Origin: a virus
Virus record (IMG/VR): IMGVR_UViG_3300035698_022773
Coordinates: 1 to 26,533 of that record
DNA length: 26,533 nt
Strand: one strand, 5' to 3'
The notes below the pieces were generated by a model that did no database searches, was not told the origin of the DNA, and saw only the letters and a list, made by a program, of their open reading frames with translations. Of the stretch, positions 16,246 to 23,851 are shown piece after piece. The position numbers and the translations under genes were made by a program. Each line of letters begins with the position of its first letter. Within the stretch, counting starts at the first letter, position 1.

Positions 16246-16253
16246 TATCTTTG
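16246..16253 (+). promoter_or_regulatory. Host-like -7 promoter box TATCTTTG
   Basis: Plus-strand TATCTTTG, 147 bp before the cold-shock gene. It would give a long 5' untranslated region. Confidence 0.55.
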
Positions 16254-16363
16254 CTGGAAATTTAATTATAATTAAAAATAAATTTAAAGGAAATTAGTAG
16301 AGTAAAACTAGAAAAAAAATAGGAATAGAATAAACTTATATTTTTTATGTTATATATAGTAGT

Positions 16364-16377
16364 GTGTAATATTACAC
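16364..16377. promoter_or_regulatory. 14-bp perfect palindrome in the csp leader
   Basis: GTGTAATATTACAC, 23 bp before the cold-shock ATG. It may be a protein operator or part of an RNA hairpin. A TTATATATAG motif lies just upstream at 16350-16359. Confidence 0.4.
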
Positions 16378-16400
16378 GATAATAAAAATAAATTAAATAA

Positions 16401-16595
16401 ATGAAAAAAGGTAAAGTAAAATTCTTTAATGAGGTCAAAGGTTTTGGTTTCATTGTAGATTCTGATACATCAGAAGAATACTTTGTTCATGCATCTGGTA
16501 TCTTAACTGATACACTATACGATGATGACGAAGTTGAGTTTGAATTAGTTGAAGGTAAAAAAGGAGAAAATGCTGTTAATGTGTCTGTTATATAA
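16401..16595 (+). CDS. Cold-shock domain protein (CspA-like)
   Basis: A 64-residue single cold-shock domain. The RNA-binding motifs are present: KGFGFI (residues 13-18, RNP1) and YFVHAS (27-32, RNP2), after the usual GKVKFFNE start. It would bind single-stranded RNA or DNA, melt RNA structure and may affect translation or antitermination. It has a host-like promoter box 147 bp upstream and a long AT-rich leader with a palindrome, as is usual for csp genes regulated through their 5' untranslated region. A terminator follows. Confidence 0.93.
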   Translation: MKKGKVKFFNEVKGFGFIVDSDTSEEYFVHASGILTDTLYDDDEVEFELVEGKKGENAVNVSVI

Positions 16596-16627
16596 CCAAA
16601 TATATATATATATTCAAATTAATCATA

Positions 16628-16655
16628 AAACCACAATTTAATTGTGGTTTTTTTA
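16628..16655 (+). terminator. Intrinsic terminator after csp
   Basis: AAACCACAATT and AATTGTGGTTT pair with a TA loop and are followed by T residues. Confidence 0.85.
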
Positions 16656-16683
16656 TTTTAGATTGTACAGGGAACCAAACGCA

Positions 16684-16694
16684 ATTTATATATA
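16684..16694 (+). promoter_or_regulatory. ATTTATATATAAT motif region
   Basis: A weaker variant of the recurring AT motif, about 25 bp before the baseplate gene. Confidence 0.35.
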
Positions 16695-16715
16695 ATCTAA
16701 AAAATAAGCATAAAT

Positions 16716-17678
16716 ATGTCAAATAAGAAAGAGGAACAAGCTAAGAATTTCTTACAAAGCAAATTTGTTGATGAAGCTTCTGCTTCTTCTACAAAAGTTT
16801 CGATGCCTGTTAATACTGCACCAAGTTTTGGTTCACCTAACACGGAATATATGGTTATTCCATTAGATTTGTTACCTTGTGGGATGTTTTACAAAACTGG
16901 CACAAAAATTAGCATTAGAGGTGCTAAAGTTCATGAAGTTCAAAATTATTCAGTAGTTGATGATAAGAATTATATTGATATTACCGATAAGATGAATGTG
17001 ATTTTAAAAACTTGCATTAGGTTTATGAATCCTGATAATACTTTGGGATCTTATAAGAACGTCAAGGATGCTGATAGGTTATATTTAATTTTCATGATTC
17101 GCGAATTAACATTTCCAGGTGGTAAGAATTTATCTAAGGAGGTCACTTGTACAAATTGTAAACATGAATTTAATATTGAATTTAGGTCTACTCATGCAGA
17201 AGATAAAGCTAAAACATTTGTGAATCATGAGATGCCTGAAGAACTTCAAAAGTTTTTTGATCAATATGAAAACGTATATAGAATACCTATTACAGATAAA
17301 AATGGTAATAAATTAGATTATAATTTAGCACCACCAACTATTGGATTACAGGAGGTTTTGTTCGGTGATATTAAGAATAAGGTACAAGCAGAAAAAGAGC
17401 CAAATGTTTCTTTTTTGAAGATTATACCATTTCAATTACATGATAGAATTGATATAACACCAGAAGGAATTAAAGCAAAAGAGCAGGAATATAGTAGTAT
17501 GGATATGACTACATTCCAAGTACTGAATCAAGTCATTAATCTAATGTTATTTGGGATTAAGGAATTGAAAGCAGATTGTCCAGTGTGCGGCATGGAGGTC
17601 CGCACCGACATGTCGTTTCCCGATGGAGCATCAAGTCTTTTCGTTATTTCAGGTTCCATTGACCAACTTATTGGATAA
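16716..17678 (+). CDS. Baseplate protein (T4 gp26-like)
   Basis: A 320-residue protein that resembles the T4 base plate protein family (gp26-type), known for baseplate hub assembly. Matching features are the LDLLPCGMFYKTGTKISIRGA segment (about 50-70), a helical region with DADRLYLIFMIREL (about 118-131), and CTNC (145-148) starting a zinc-ribbon half, completed by CPVC at 288-291. The N-terminal 45 residues are Ser-rich and probably disordered. The last codons overlap, in another frame, sequence that resembles an N-terminal extension of the next gene. Confidence 0.75.
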   Translation: MSNKKEEQAKNFLQSKFVDEASASSTKVSMPVNTAPSFGSPNTEYMVIPLDLLPCGMFYKTGTKISIRGAKVHEVQNYSVVDDKNYIDITDKMNVILKTCIRFMNPDNTLGSYKNVKDADRLYLIFMIRELTFPGGKNLSKEVTCTNCKHEFNIEFRSTHAEDKAKTFVNHEMPEELQKFFDQYENVYRIPITDKNGNKLDYNLAPPTIGLQEVLFGDIKNKVQAEKEPNVSFLKIIPFQLHDRIDITPEGIKAKEQEYSSMDMTTFQVLNQVINLMLFGIKELKADCPVCGMEVRTDMSFPDGASSLFVISGSIDQLIG

Positions 17679-17691
17679 TAAGTTTGCGTTT

Positions 17692-17889
17692 ATGAGTCAT
17701 CTTTCATTACCAACTACGGTTGTTGATACATGGAAATGGTGGGAGTTTGAGGAGTATATGAAAAGATTAAATACAAAATTAGAGAAGGAGGAAAAGTCTC
17801 AAAATGAACAAAATGTAGACCAACCTAATATGCCTGACTATTCTAAACAGATGCCGGATATAAATTCAATGATGAATAAATTTAAGTAA
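17692..17889 (+). CDS. Small baseplate/tail assembly partner protein
   Basis: A 65-residue protein starting MSHLSLPTTVVDTWKWWEFEEYMKRLN. Similar short proteins with an aromatic WKWWE-type helix often follow the gp26-like gene in large myophages and are thought to help baseplate or tape-measure assembly. The ATG lies 13 bp after the previous stop. The frame is open further back to 17623 and reads NLLDNKFAF just before the ATG, so a +1 frameshift fusion with the upstream protein is also possible. The C-terminal part is Asn/Gln/Met-rich. Confidence 0.6.
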   Translation: MSHLSLPTTVVDTWKWWEFEEYMKRLNTKLEKEEKSQNEQNVDQPNMPDYSKQMPDINSMMNKFK

Positions 17890-17914
17890 AGTCCAATGGA
17901 CTTTACTTTTTTTG
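17884..17914 (+). terminator. Intrinsic terminator overlapping the stop codon
   Basis: AAGTAAAGTCC and GGACTTTACTT pair around AAT, then a T run. The stem includes the TAA stop at 17887-17889. Confidence 0.9.
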
Positions 17915-17923
17915 TTTTAAAAC

Positions 17924-17935
17924 TTTAATATATAA
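17924..17935 (+). promoter_or_regulatory. TTTAATATATAA motif
   Basis: Copy of the recurring motif, 27 bp before the Nudix ATG at 17963. Confidence 0.45.
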
Positions 17936-17962
17936 TAAAAAATATAGAATTAATAATATTAA

Positions 17963-18424
17963 ATGTTATTAGAATATAAAAAGTATTTGCGAGACGACCA
18001 CGAACACAATTTAGCAGGGGTTGTTGTAATATATAAGAATAAAATTCTTTTGGTGAAACCTAAGAAATTTAAAGTGAAAATGAGAAAATGGTCGATACCA
18101 AAAGGTCACATTGAAAATAATAGTATAATACAAACTGCGTTGGATGAATTGAGAGAAGAAACAAGTCTTAGGATTACACCAGATGTGCTTAGGGCTTCAC
18201 TAACAGACAAAGTGACATACTTTAAGAATGGTGTAAAGAAAGACTTAAATTACTTTGTGGTGAAGATTAAAAAGAAAGATTTGGATATGAAATTATTCAA
18301 TAATATGATTTTGGGTAACTTTTTACCAAAGGGAGAAACTAGTGAAGCTGGATTTTTCTCAAAAGAAGATGCAAAGGAATTAATTGAAACTAATCAAAGA
18401 GGATTATTAAAATATTTAAAATGA
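17963..18424 (+). CDS. Nudix hydrolase family protein
   Basis: A 153-residue protein with a Nudix layout: LAGVVVIYKNKILLVKPKK strands, then the Nudix box at about 48-70 (PKGHIENNS ... ALDELREETS). Family enzymes cut nucleoside diphosphates linked to another group. The box is imperfect: the usual first Glu is replaced by Ser, the usual Arg before the E-L core by Asp, and the final Gly by Ser, while the metal-binding REE core is kept. It starts MLLEYKKYLRDD, which only loosely resembles the head-signal family. A second Nudix-like gene follows 13 bp downstream. Confidence 0.8.
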   Translation: MLLEYKKYLRDDHEHNLAGVVVIYKNKILLVKPKKFKVKMRKWSIPKGHIENNSIIQTALDELREETSLRITPDVLRASLTDKVTYFKNGVKKDLNYFVVKIKKKDLDMKLFNNMILGNFLPKGETSEAGFFSKEDAKELIETNQRGLLKYLK

Positions 18425-18437
18425 AAATTTGTAATTT

Positions 18438-19085
18438 ATGAAACATTTAAAATTGTATGAGGAGTTTTTATTTGAGTATGTTAATGTGAAGCGTGAGTAC
18501 ATTGATGATGGATACATACTTGACATAACGTCACTAGAACAACTTAAATCTATATTAGAAGAGTATGGTGTAGATTTGTCTATTTGGGGTACTGAAGGCT
18601 ACAAAACAGTTGAGCATCTTTGGAATGAAATTGAAGAAGGTGAGTGTATTATTTATGGCGTGGATGGCGTACTAAAAAGAGAAGTTAATTTTGTGGGTGC
18701 TAAAATTTTATACATTAAAGATGGTGTTAAGTATCATTTATATGAAGAAAAGTCATTATTTAAAGATGGTAGAGAAAGAATTCGTGATATTTGGTATTCT
18801 ATGGCTGAAAAATTCAAATTTGGTGAAGATCCAAAAGAAGCTTTAGTTAGAGGAATGGAAGAAGAATTAGGAATTCATATAAATCATAACCAATTTACAC
18901 AATATAATAAGTTATACTTTCCAAGTGATGGTGATTATCCAGGTATAAAATCGTCACATACAGGATACTCATTCTTAATAACATTAAATGACTACCAATA
19001 CGATCCAGATGGGTATATAGAAAAACAGAGCGATAAGGATATATATTTCACATGGAAAAAAATTCAATATAGAGGAAATGGGTAG
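18438..19085 (+). CDS. Tagged Nudix-like protein, C-terminus probably frameshifted
   Basis: A 215-residue protein with the perfect tag MKHLKLYEEF. The Nudix box lies at about 129-146 (GEDPKEALVRGMEEELGI) and agrees well with the family except for Gly in place of the usual Glu after Arg. An N-terminal domain (about 20-110) with LWNEIEEGECIIYGVDG precedes it. Past an A7 run at 19055-19061 the reading in the +1 frame continues as FNIEEMGRGKTLTIERLNE and stops at 19143, so the present C-terminus (KIQYRGNG) is probably the product of a 1-bp indel. A tagged Nudix protein could act on nucleotide or RNA-cap-like substrates in the infected cell if injected. Confidence 0.75.
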   Translation: MKHLKLYEEFLFEYVNVKREYIDDGYILDITSLEQLKSILEEYGVDLSIWGTEGYKTVEHLWNEIEEGECIIYGVDGVLKREVNFVGAKILYIKDGVKYHLYEEKSLFKDGRERIRDIWYSMAEKFKFGEDPKEALVRGMEEELGIHINHNQFTQYNKLYFPSDGDYPGIKSSHTGYSFLITLNDYQYDPDGYIEKQSDKDIYFTWKKIQYRGNG

Positions 19086-19236
19086 AGGTAAAACATTGAC
19101 TATTGAAAGGTTAAATGAAATATCAAATAAGATATATACATAATAATAAGTATGAGGATTTATATCATTGGTAAAAAATGTACATGGTATGTATAAAAAT
19201 TAAAATCTGATGATATTTTAAAAGAAATATATAAAT
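19086..19236 (+). other. Coding-like remnants between genes
   Basis: Contains the shifted end of the Nudix-like gene (to 19143), then short readable pieces (NNKYEDLYHW, KSDDILKEIYKYE) in different frames. No intact gene is seen. An AAATATATAAAT stretch at 19225-19236 directly precedes the next ATG. Confidence 0.4.
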
Positions 19237-20118
19237 ATGAATAGTTTAAAGGAGATTGCATTTTTTGATTTAGATAATACTTTGTGGTATATAAAGTCTA
19301 ATGCGTGGGTTATACATAAAAATAATCCAGCCAAGCCTTTAATGAAGATTAGCAATTTAGAATTCACACTTATCCAAAATGGTGTTTATATCGCTGATGA
19401 TAATGTTATTGAGTTTAATAATGAAAAATATTTCGTATCTAATGATTTCGTAGAGAGATTGGAACGACGCAAAAAAGGAATTAAATTGAAAGATGTTGGT
19501 ATATCTTATGCTGAGTATTTTGATGAAGAAATTTTAAATAAAAAGGATGTTACTATGTTATTAAATAACATCAAACATTTAATTGGTAAAGACATAGAAA
19601 TTGCTTTAATAACTGCAAGGTCAGAACGAAAGAAACATGCAGGACTATTGAATAAGCTTAGGGTGAAAATGGAAGAATATGGATTTGAAATAAGTAAAAT
19701 ATATTTTGTGTCTGATAGAATTAGATTTATCGGTTCTTCTGATAAAGTTGCATATAATAAAAATAAAGTTTTATTAGAACATTTAATTGGATTAGAGATT
19801 AAAGATGAAAAATTTATACCTATAAAGAAAGATGCTTATAATAGAGTATATTTCTATGATGATATAGAACAAAATTTCTTATCTTTAAATTCAATGCAGG
19901 AATATTTTGGTAGACTACTATCAAATAGCGATGACGAAGTTGTTGAATATATTAAAAATAGATTGAATAACGAAACATTGTTATTGATGAACAATTTAAT
20001 CACCAACAACGAGGTTAATCCATTTGAAACTAAGATAATAAAATTAAGGGAACCTCTCAAATATCCTATTTCATCTGAAAATTTTAGGAGTAATTTTATA
20101 GATTTTAGACGATTATAA
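19237..20118 (+). CDS. HAD superfamily hydrolase
   Basis: A 293-residue protein with the HAD motifs: DLDNT at residues 11-15 (D11 nucleophile, D13 acid/base), a Thr/Ser motif II in ALITARSE (about 123-130), a possible motif III Lys around NKNK (174-177), and DD at 208-209 in VYFYDDIEQN. The insert between motifs I and II (about 20-110) is large and acts as a cap. It probably removes a phosphate from a nucleotide, sugar or nucleic-acid end; the substrate cannot be told from sequence. It has no head-signal tag. Confidence 0.85.
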   Translation: MNSLKEIAFFDLDNTLWYIKSNAWVIHKNNPAKPLMKISNLEFTLIQNGVYIADDNVIEFNNEKYFVSNDFVERLERRKKGIKLKDVGISYAEYFDEEILNKKDVTMLLNNIKHLIGKDIEIALITARSERKKHAGLLNKLRVKMEEYGFEISKIYFVSDRIRFIGSSDKVAYNKNKVLLEHLIGLEIKDEKFIPIKKDAYNRVYFYDDIEQNFLSLNSMQEYFGRLLSNSDDEVVEYIKNRLNNETLLLMNNLITNNEVNPFETKIIKLREPLKYPISSENFRSNFIDFRRL

Positions 20119-20123
20119 TACCC

Positions 20124-20161
20124 GTCAAAGAAACACAGAAGTCTTCAGCGATGAATTTGAC
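20124..20161. other. Intergenic hairpin with GNRA-type loop
   Basis: GTCAAA pairs with TTTGAC, and TTCA with TGAA around GCGA. It lies between convergent genes ending at 20118 and 20179 and may act as a terminator or RNA-stability element, although no T run follows. Confidence 0.35.
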
Positions 20162-20178
20162 TTATAATAATTTCTTAA

Positions 20179-20613
20179 TTAAATATCTTTCACACTAACA
20201 ACTAATTTTGTATCCCAAATTATATAATTAATATTTGAGCCACCTTCGGTGATAATAATACAATCATAATTACCAAAAGATTCAACTCCCAGATATTCTA
20301 TCATTTCCCATGTATCTGACATATAACTACCATTTTTATATTCATCAAAAGTAATATATTCTTCATTATATGGATCATAAAGTTCACCATCATTATCTTC
20401 AAATAACTCTTCCATTTGTTTATAATCAGTGGAATCGAAAATATTTGTTGGATTAATTGTAACTTCATAAAGAAATTTGCCATATTCTTCTGAAAAAACT
20501 ATATTTTCTGACAAAAAAAGAATATTAAAATCATCAAAATCTTGAGGTTCAGTTGAGCCGTGATATAATGTTAACTTATTATTACTTTCGAACATTTTAA
20601 ATTTAGTTTTCAT
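20179..20613 (-). CDS. Tagged ADP-ribosyltransferase-like protein
   Basis: A 144-residue protein that starts MKTKFKMFESNNK, a tag variant with M-F-E. The sequence then follows an ADP-ribosyltransferase pattern: LTLYHGS at 14-20 (NAD-binding His/Tyr region), ILFLSENIVFSEEYGKFLYEVTI at about 31-53 split by the usual Ser/Tyr positions, and a last motif YDCIIITEGGSNINYIIW near the C-terminus where the catalytic Glu would be expected. That Glu is not in its usual position, so activity is uncertain. T4 Alt, a head-packaged and injected ADP-ribosyltransferase, is the clear functional precedent. This is the last gene of the operon and overlaps its upstream neighbour by 11 bp. Confidence 0.7.
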   Translation of the reverse strand: MKTKFKMFESNNKLTLYHGSTEPQDFDDFNILFLSENIVFSEEYGKFLYEVTINPTNIFDSTDYKQMEELFEDNDGELYDPYNEEYITFDEYKNGSYMSDTWEMIEYLGVESFGNYDCIIITEGGSNINYIIWDTKLVVSVKDI

Positions 20614-21610
20614 ACATCACTTTAATTCTTTTTGAGCCATTTTGTACAGCTTTCTCAGGTATTCTCTTAGTTTCACCAGATTTAAAATCATCATAAGGAA
20701 TCCAGCCCTTTTTACTTTTATCTTTATATTCATCAGATACTCCATAATCTACTAAATTGACATATTCATAACCTTTTGATATGATTTCCAAATAGTTATC
20801 TTCCATATTACGTATTTTAAAATCTGTCACAAGTAATAGTGGTTTCTCCTGCCAAGTTTGTTGAAATATTTTATAATCAACATTAACAAATTTACCTTTA
20901 ATGCCATTAGATTCTTGGTATACATATTTACTTGCTCTTGCTCTTGCTTCAACTTCTGATTCTCCAGGTAATTGATATTTGAATTTTTTGGGTGACCAAC
21001 CTTCTGGTTTTTTTGATTTTTTTAACATAGGCGGGATTTCATGTTCTTGGTTAAATTCTTCTTTGCTTCTTTTACCACTTGATTTATAATCTTCTATAGG
21101 CAATAAATAATCTTCTCTATCATCATTGACCCATTTACCTTCTATTTTTGCAAAATATTCTTTATCTTCTTCAATAACTTCAATTCTCCAACCATCAGGC
21201 TTAAACTTTTTTCTAAGAGCACTTGATATATCTTTAAGTATTTGTAATAAAATTTCATTATTTTCTGGATAACTCCAAAAAGTGATAATTTTTCTCTTAG
21301 TCCATAATCTACCAGCATAATCTAAAATTTGTCTACCGTTTGGTTCGTTTTCACCTTCGTACTCAGGGTGCACATTTATCCATTCCTCGACAATTTCATC
21401 TTTATTTAATTTTTTATCTTTAATGTATTTATCAAGCATTAAATGATGTTTAGCATTAGGATCGCCATATTTCTTTATAATTAAATCATTTTTGTAATAT
21501 CCAAAAGAAATTGCATCCTTATTATTCCAATAGACTTCACCATCCAAATCTACATGTTCTATGATGTCAGGATTCTCAAATAATTTATATTTATTAAAAT
21601 TAGTTATCAT
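20603..21610 (-). CDS. Tagged four-copy-domain protein, copy 4, with C-terminal extension
   Basis: A 335-residue protein starting MITNFNKYKLFENPD (tag, L-F-E). Residues about 15-232 are one copy of a domain repeated in the two upstream genes: DAISFGYYKNDLIIKK, then GRLWTKRKIITFWSYPEN, GWRIEVIEEDKE and the closing GWSPKKFKYQLPGESEVEAR segment and KYVYQE. A unique 100-residue C-terminal part follows (FVNVDYKIFQQTWQEKPLLL, SKKGWIPYDDFKSGETKR). The domain is not one I can name. The gene starts at ATGA overlapping the previous stop, so translation is coupled. Confidence 0.8.
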   Translation of the reverse strand: MITNFNKYKLFENPDIIEHVDLDGEVYWNNKDAISFGYYKNDLIIKKYGDPNAKHHLMLDKYIKDKKLNKDEIVEEWINVHPEYEGENEPNGRQILDYAGRLWTKRKIITFWSYPENNEILLQILKDISSALRKKFKPDGWRIEVIEEDKEYFAKIEGKWVNDDREDYLLPIEDYKSSGKRSKEEFNQEHEIPPMLKKSKKPEGWSPKKFKYQLPGESEVEARARASKYVYQESNGIKGKFVNVDYKIFQQTWQEKPLLLVTDFKIRNMEDNYLEIISKGYEYVNLVDYGVSDEYKDKSKKGWIPYDDFKSGETKRIPEKAVQNGSKRIKVMYEN

Positions 21611-23760
21611 AATTTGTATATATTTTCTTGGTACACATATTTACTTACTCTTGCTCTCGCTTCAACTTCTGATTCTCCAGGTAATTGATATTTGAATTTT
21701 TTGGGTGACCAACCTTCTGGTTTTTTGGTATTTTTTAATATAGGCGACAATTCATGTTCTTGGTTAAATTCGTCTTTATCTCTTTTGCCACTAGATTTAT
21801 AATCTAACACAGATATCAAGTAATCTTCACGCTTATCATTTGACCATTTACCAACTTTTTTTGCTAATTCTTCCTTTTCTTCACTTATAACTTCGATAAT
21901 CCAATCTTCAGGATAAAATCCTACACCAATTACATTTAAAACTTCTTTAAGGACTTTTAATAAAGTTTCTATATTTTCTGGGTAATTCCAGAAAGTAATA
22001 AGTTTTTGCTGAAACCATAATCTACCACAATAATCTAACAGTTGTCTACTATTTGATGAGTACGCTTTACTTTCAGGATGTTTTTCTAACCATTCATTAA
22101 AAGCATCATCTTCGTCTATGTTGTTATTTTTAAAATATTCTTCAAGCATTTCATAATGCATATAATTATCATCATTTAACCTCTTTACAATTAAATCAGT
22201 CTTGTAATATCCAAAAGAAATTGCGTCACTATCACTCCATCTAGCATACCTATCTGAAATTTCATCCTTTAAAGTGTCAGGATTTTCAAATAACTTGAAT
22301 TTAATTATCATAATTTATAAGCTATTACTTTTTTATCACCTGCAATTGATTCTTTATTAATCTTTTGTATGAAATTTTGATTTTCTAATTCATCCACAAT
22401 TTCACGTCTTACATCAGGAGCCATAAAAAATTCATCATCTTGTAATTCCTTACTATCTGGAATTTTGATATCTAATCTTTGATAAATTTCATCTTGCATC
22501 ATTAAATATACTTTATTATTTTTAGATAATACATTAAAAGTATTTTCATCACCATCAATAACAATAGTTATTACACTACTTTCAAAATTCTCAAAAAGTG
22601 TTATCATATTCTCTTGATATTTATATTTAGTTACTCTATTTCTAGCTTCAACTTCCGTTTCGTCAGGTAGTTGATAGTTGAATTTCTTTGGAGTCCATCC
22701 TGGAATTCTATCCTTAATTTTTCCTTTTTTATCTATTGGTTTTTGTAGGTGCATTAAGTATTTTTCTTCTGGAACATCTTCACTACCAGCATATTCATCA
22801 GCAGATATAATTTCATCTGTTTCACTTACTGTTTCACCGTCACCATCTTCAGAGTTTATTACTACACGCCAACCATTATTTAATATTATTAAACCTTCTT
22901 GTTTTTCTAAAGCATTACACATTATTCTAAACATTTTTTCATCTGGATATAACCAAAATGCCATAATTTTTGATTCTTCCCAAAGTCTACCAGGATATTC
23001 CCTATTTTTACACCTATTATATAATTGATAATGATTACTACCATAGTCACCTATGGCTAATTGTCCTTCTATTGGACACCATTCAAATGGTATTGCATCA
23101 TCATCTGAATCATATAATTCATCACCATTTGGCAAATCAAGTGCATCTGGTGTGCCAATATTGGAAAAAAATACATTTTCTTGATATTTATATTTAGTTA
23201 CTCTATTTCTTGCTTCAACTTCTGTTTCATCAGGTAATTGATATTTGAACTTTTTAGGTTCCCATCCTGATAATCTATCTTTTGCTTTTCCTTTTTTGTC
23301 TATCGGTTTTTGTAGGTGCATCAAATAATCTTCTTCTGGTGCATCTTCACTACCAACATAATCTTCAACAGGAATAATTTCATTATCAAGTTCATCTTCC
23401 CAATCCACTTCATAATACTTGTCGTCGTCACTATTTTTAATTTTAATTTCACCGTCGATAGTATTTATCACGATGAGCCATCCATTATTTAGTATTTTTA
23501 TGTGTTCTTTTTCAAAAGATGAGCACATCTTTTGAAATATATTTTTATCTGGAAACACCCAAAATGTAATAATTTTAGAATCTTTCCAAAGTCTACCAGG
23601 ATATTGCATATTATCACACCTATCTATTATATCACAATGATTAGAACTATTTGCACCAAGTTTCAATTTTTCTTCATCTGGACACCATTCAAATGGTATT
23701 GCATCATTATCATAATATGATAACTCACCATTTGGTAAATCAAGTGCATCTGGTGTACCA
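20905..23760 (-). repeat. Four tandem copies of one protein-coding domain
   Basis: Two copies in the gene at 22308-23804 and one each in those at 21607 and 20603, each about 185-220 codons long. Copies 1 and 2 are most alike, as are 3 and 4. Confidence 0.85.
21607..22311 (-). CDS. Tagged four-copy-domain protein, copy 3
   Basis: A 234-residue protein starting MIIKFKLFENPDTLKD (L-F-E), then a single copy of the repeated domain ending GWSPKKFKYQLPGESEVEAR and KYVYQENIYKL. It is most similar to the 20603 protein, for example DAISFGYYKTDLIVKRL and GRLWFQQKLITFWNYPEN, so these two are the more recent pair. Both ends overlap neighbours by 4 bp (ATGA type). Confidence 0.8.
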   Translation of the reverse strand: MIIKFKLFENPDTLKDEISDRYARWSDSDAISFGYYKTDLIVKRLNDDNYMHYEMLEEYFKNNNIDEDDAFNEWLEKHPESKAYSSNSRQLLDYCGRLWFQQKLITFWNYPENIETLLKVLKEVLNVIGVGFYPEDWIIEVISEEKEELAKKVGKWSNDKREDYLISVLDYKSSGKRDKDEFNQEHELSPILKNTKKPEGWSPKKFKYQLPGESEVEARARVSKYVYQENIYKL

Positions 23761-23804
23761 TAATTATTTCCACCATTTTCAAATATTTTAAAATTTATTA
23801 TCAT
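22308..23804 (-). CDS. Tagged fusion protein with two copies of the repeated domain
   Basis: A 498-residue protein starting MIINFKIFENGGNN (I-F-E). Residues about 16-209 and 217-399 are two copies of the domain (GTPDALDLPNG, DAIPFEWCP, YPGRLW, LNNGW, then KKFKYQLPDETEVEARNRVT or KKFNYQLPDETEVEARNRVT and KYQEN). After copy 2 the sequence reads MITLFENFESS at residue 400, itself like an N-terminal tag with L-F-E, followed by a 90-residue separate domain (DDEFFMAPDVRREIVDELEN). The protein looks like three formerly separate tagged genes joined by loss of stop codons. Residue 400 (22607) could also be an internal start. The first gene of the operon, it has a promoter motif 24 bp upstream. Confidence 0.8.
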   Translation of the reverse strand: MIINFKIFENGGNNYGTPDALDLPNGELSYYDNDAIPFEWCPDEEKLKLGANSSNHCDIIDRCDNMQYPGRLWKDSKIITFWVFPDKNIFQKMCSSFEKEHIKILNNGWLIVINTIDGEIKIKNSDDDKYYEVDWEDELDNEIIPVEDYVGSEDAPEEDYLMHLQKPIDKKGKAKDRLSGWEPKKFKYQLPDETEVEARNRVTKYKYQENVFFSNIGTPDALDLPNGDELYDSDDDAIPFEWCPIEGQLAIGDYGSNHYQLYNRCKNREYPGRLWEESKIMAFWLYPDEKMFRIMCNALEKQEGLIILNNGWRVVINSEDGDGETVSETDEIISADEYAGSEDVPEEKYLMHLQKPIDKKGKIKDRIPGWTPKKFNYQLPDETEVEARNRVTKYKYQENMITLFENFESSVITIVIDGDENTFNVLSKNNKVYLMMQDEIYQRLDIKIPDSKELQDDEFFMAPDVRREIVDELENQNFIQKINKESIAGDKKVIAYKL

Positions 23805-23828
23805 TAGATTTATATATTTTTATATAGA

Positions 23829-23841
23829 TTTATATATTAAA
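23829..23841 (-). promoter_or_regulatory. TTTAATATATAAA motif, operon promoter
   Basis: Minus-strand copy of the recurring motif, 24 bp before the ATG at 23804 and just after a terminator. A further AATATATAAA copy lies closer to the ATG. Confidence 0.5.
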
Positions 23842-23851
23842 AACCTAAAGT

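Noticed and set aside
20124-20161. Hammerhead ribozyme
   Set aside because: GAAAC and GTC are present, but the CTGATGA core and a third stem are missing.
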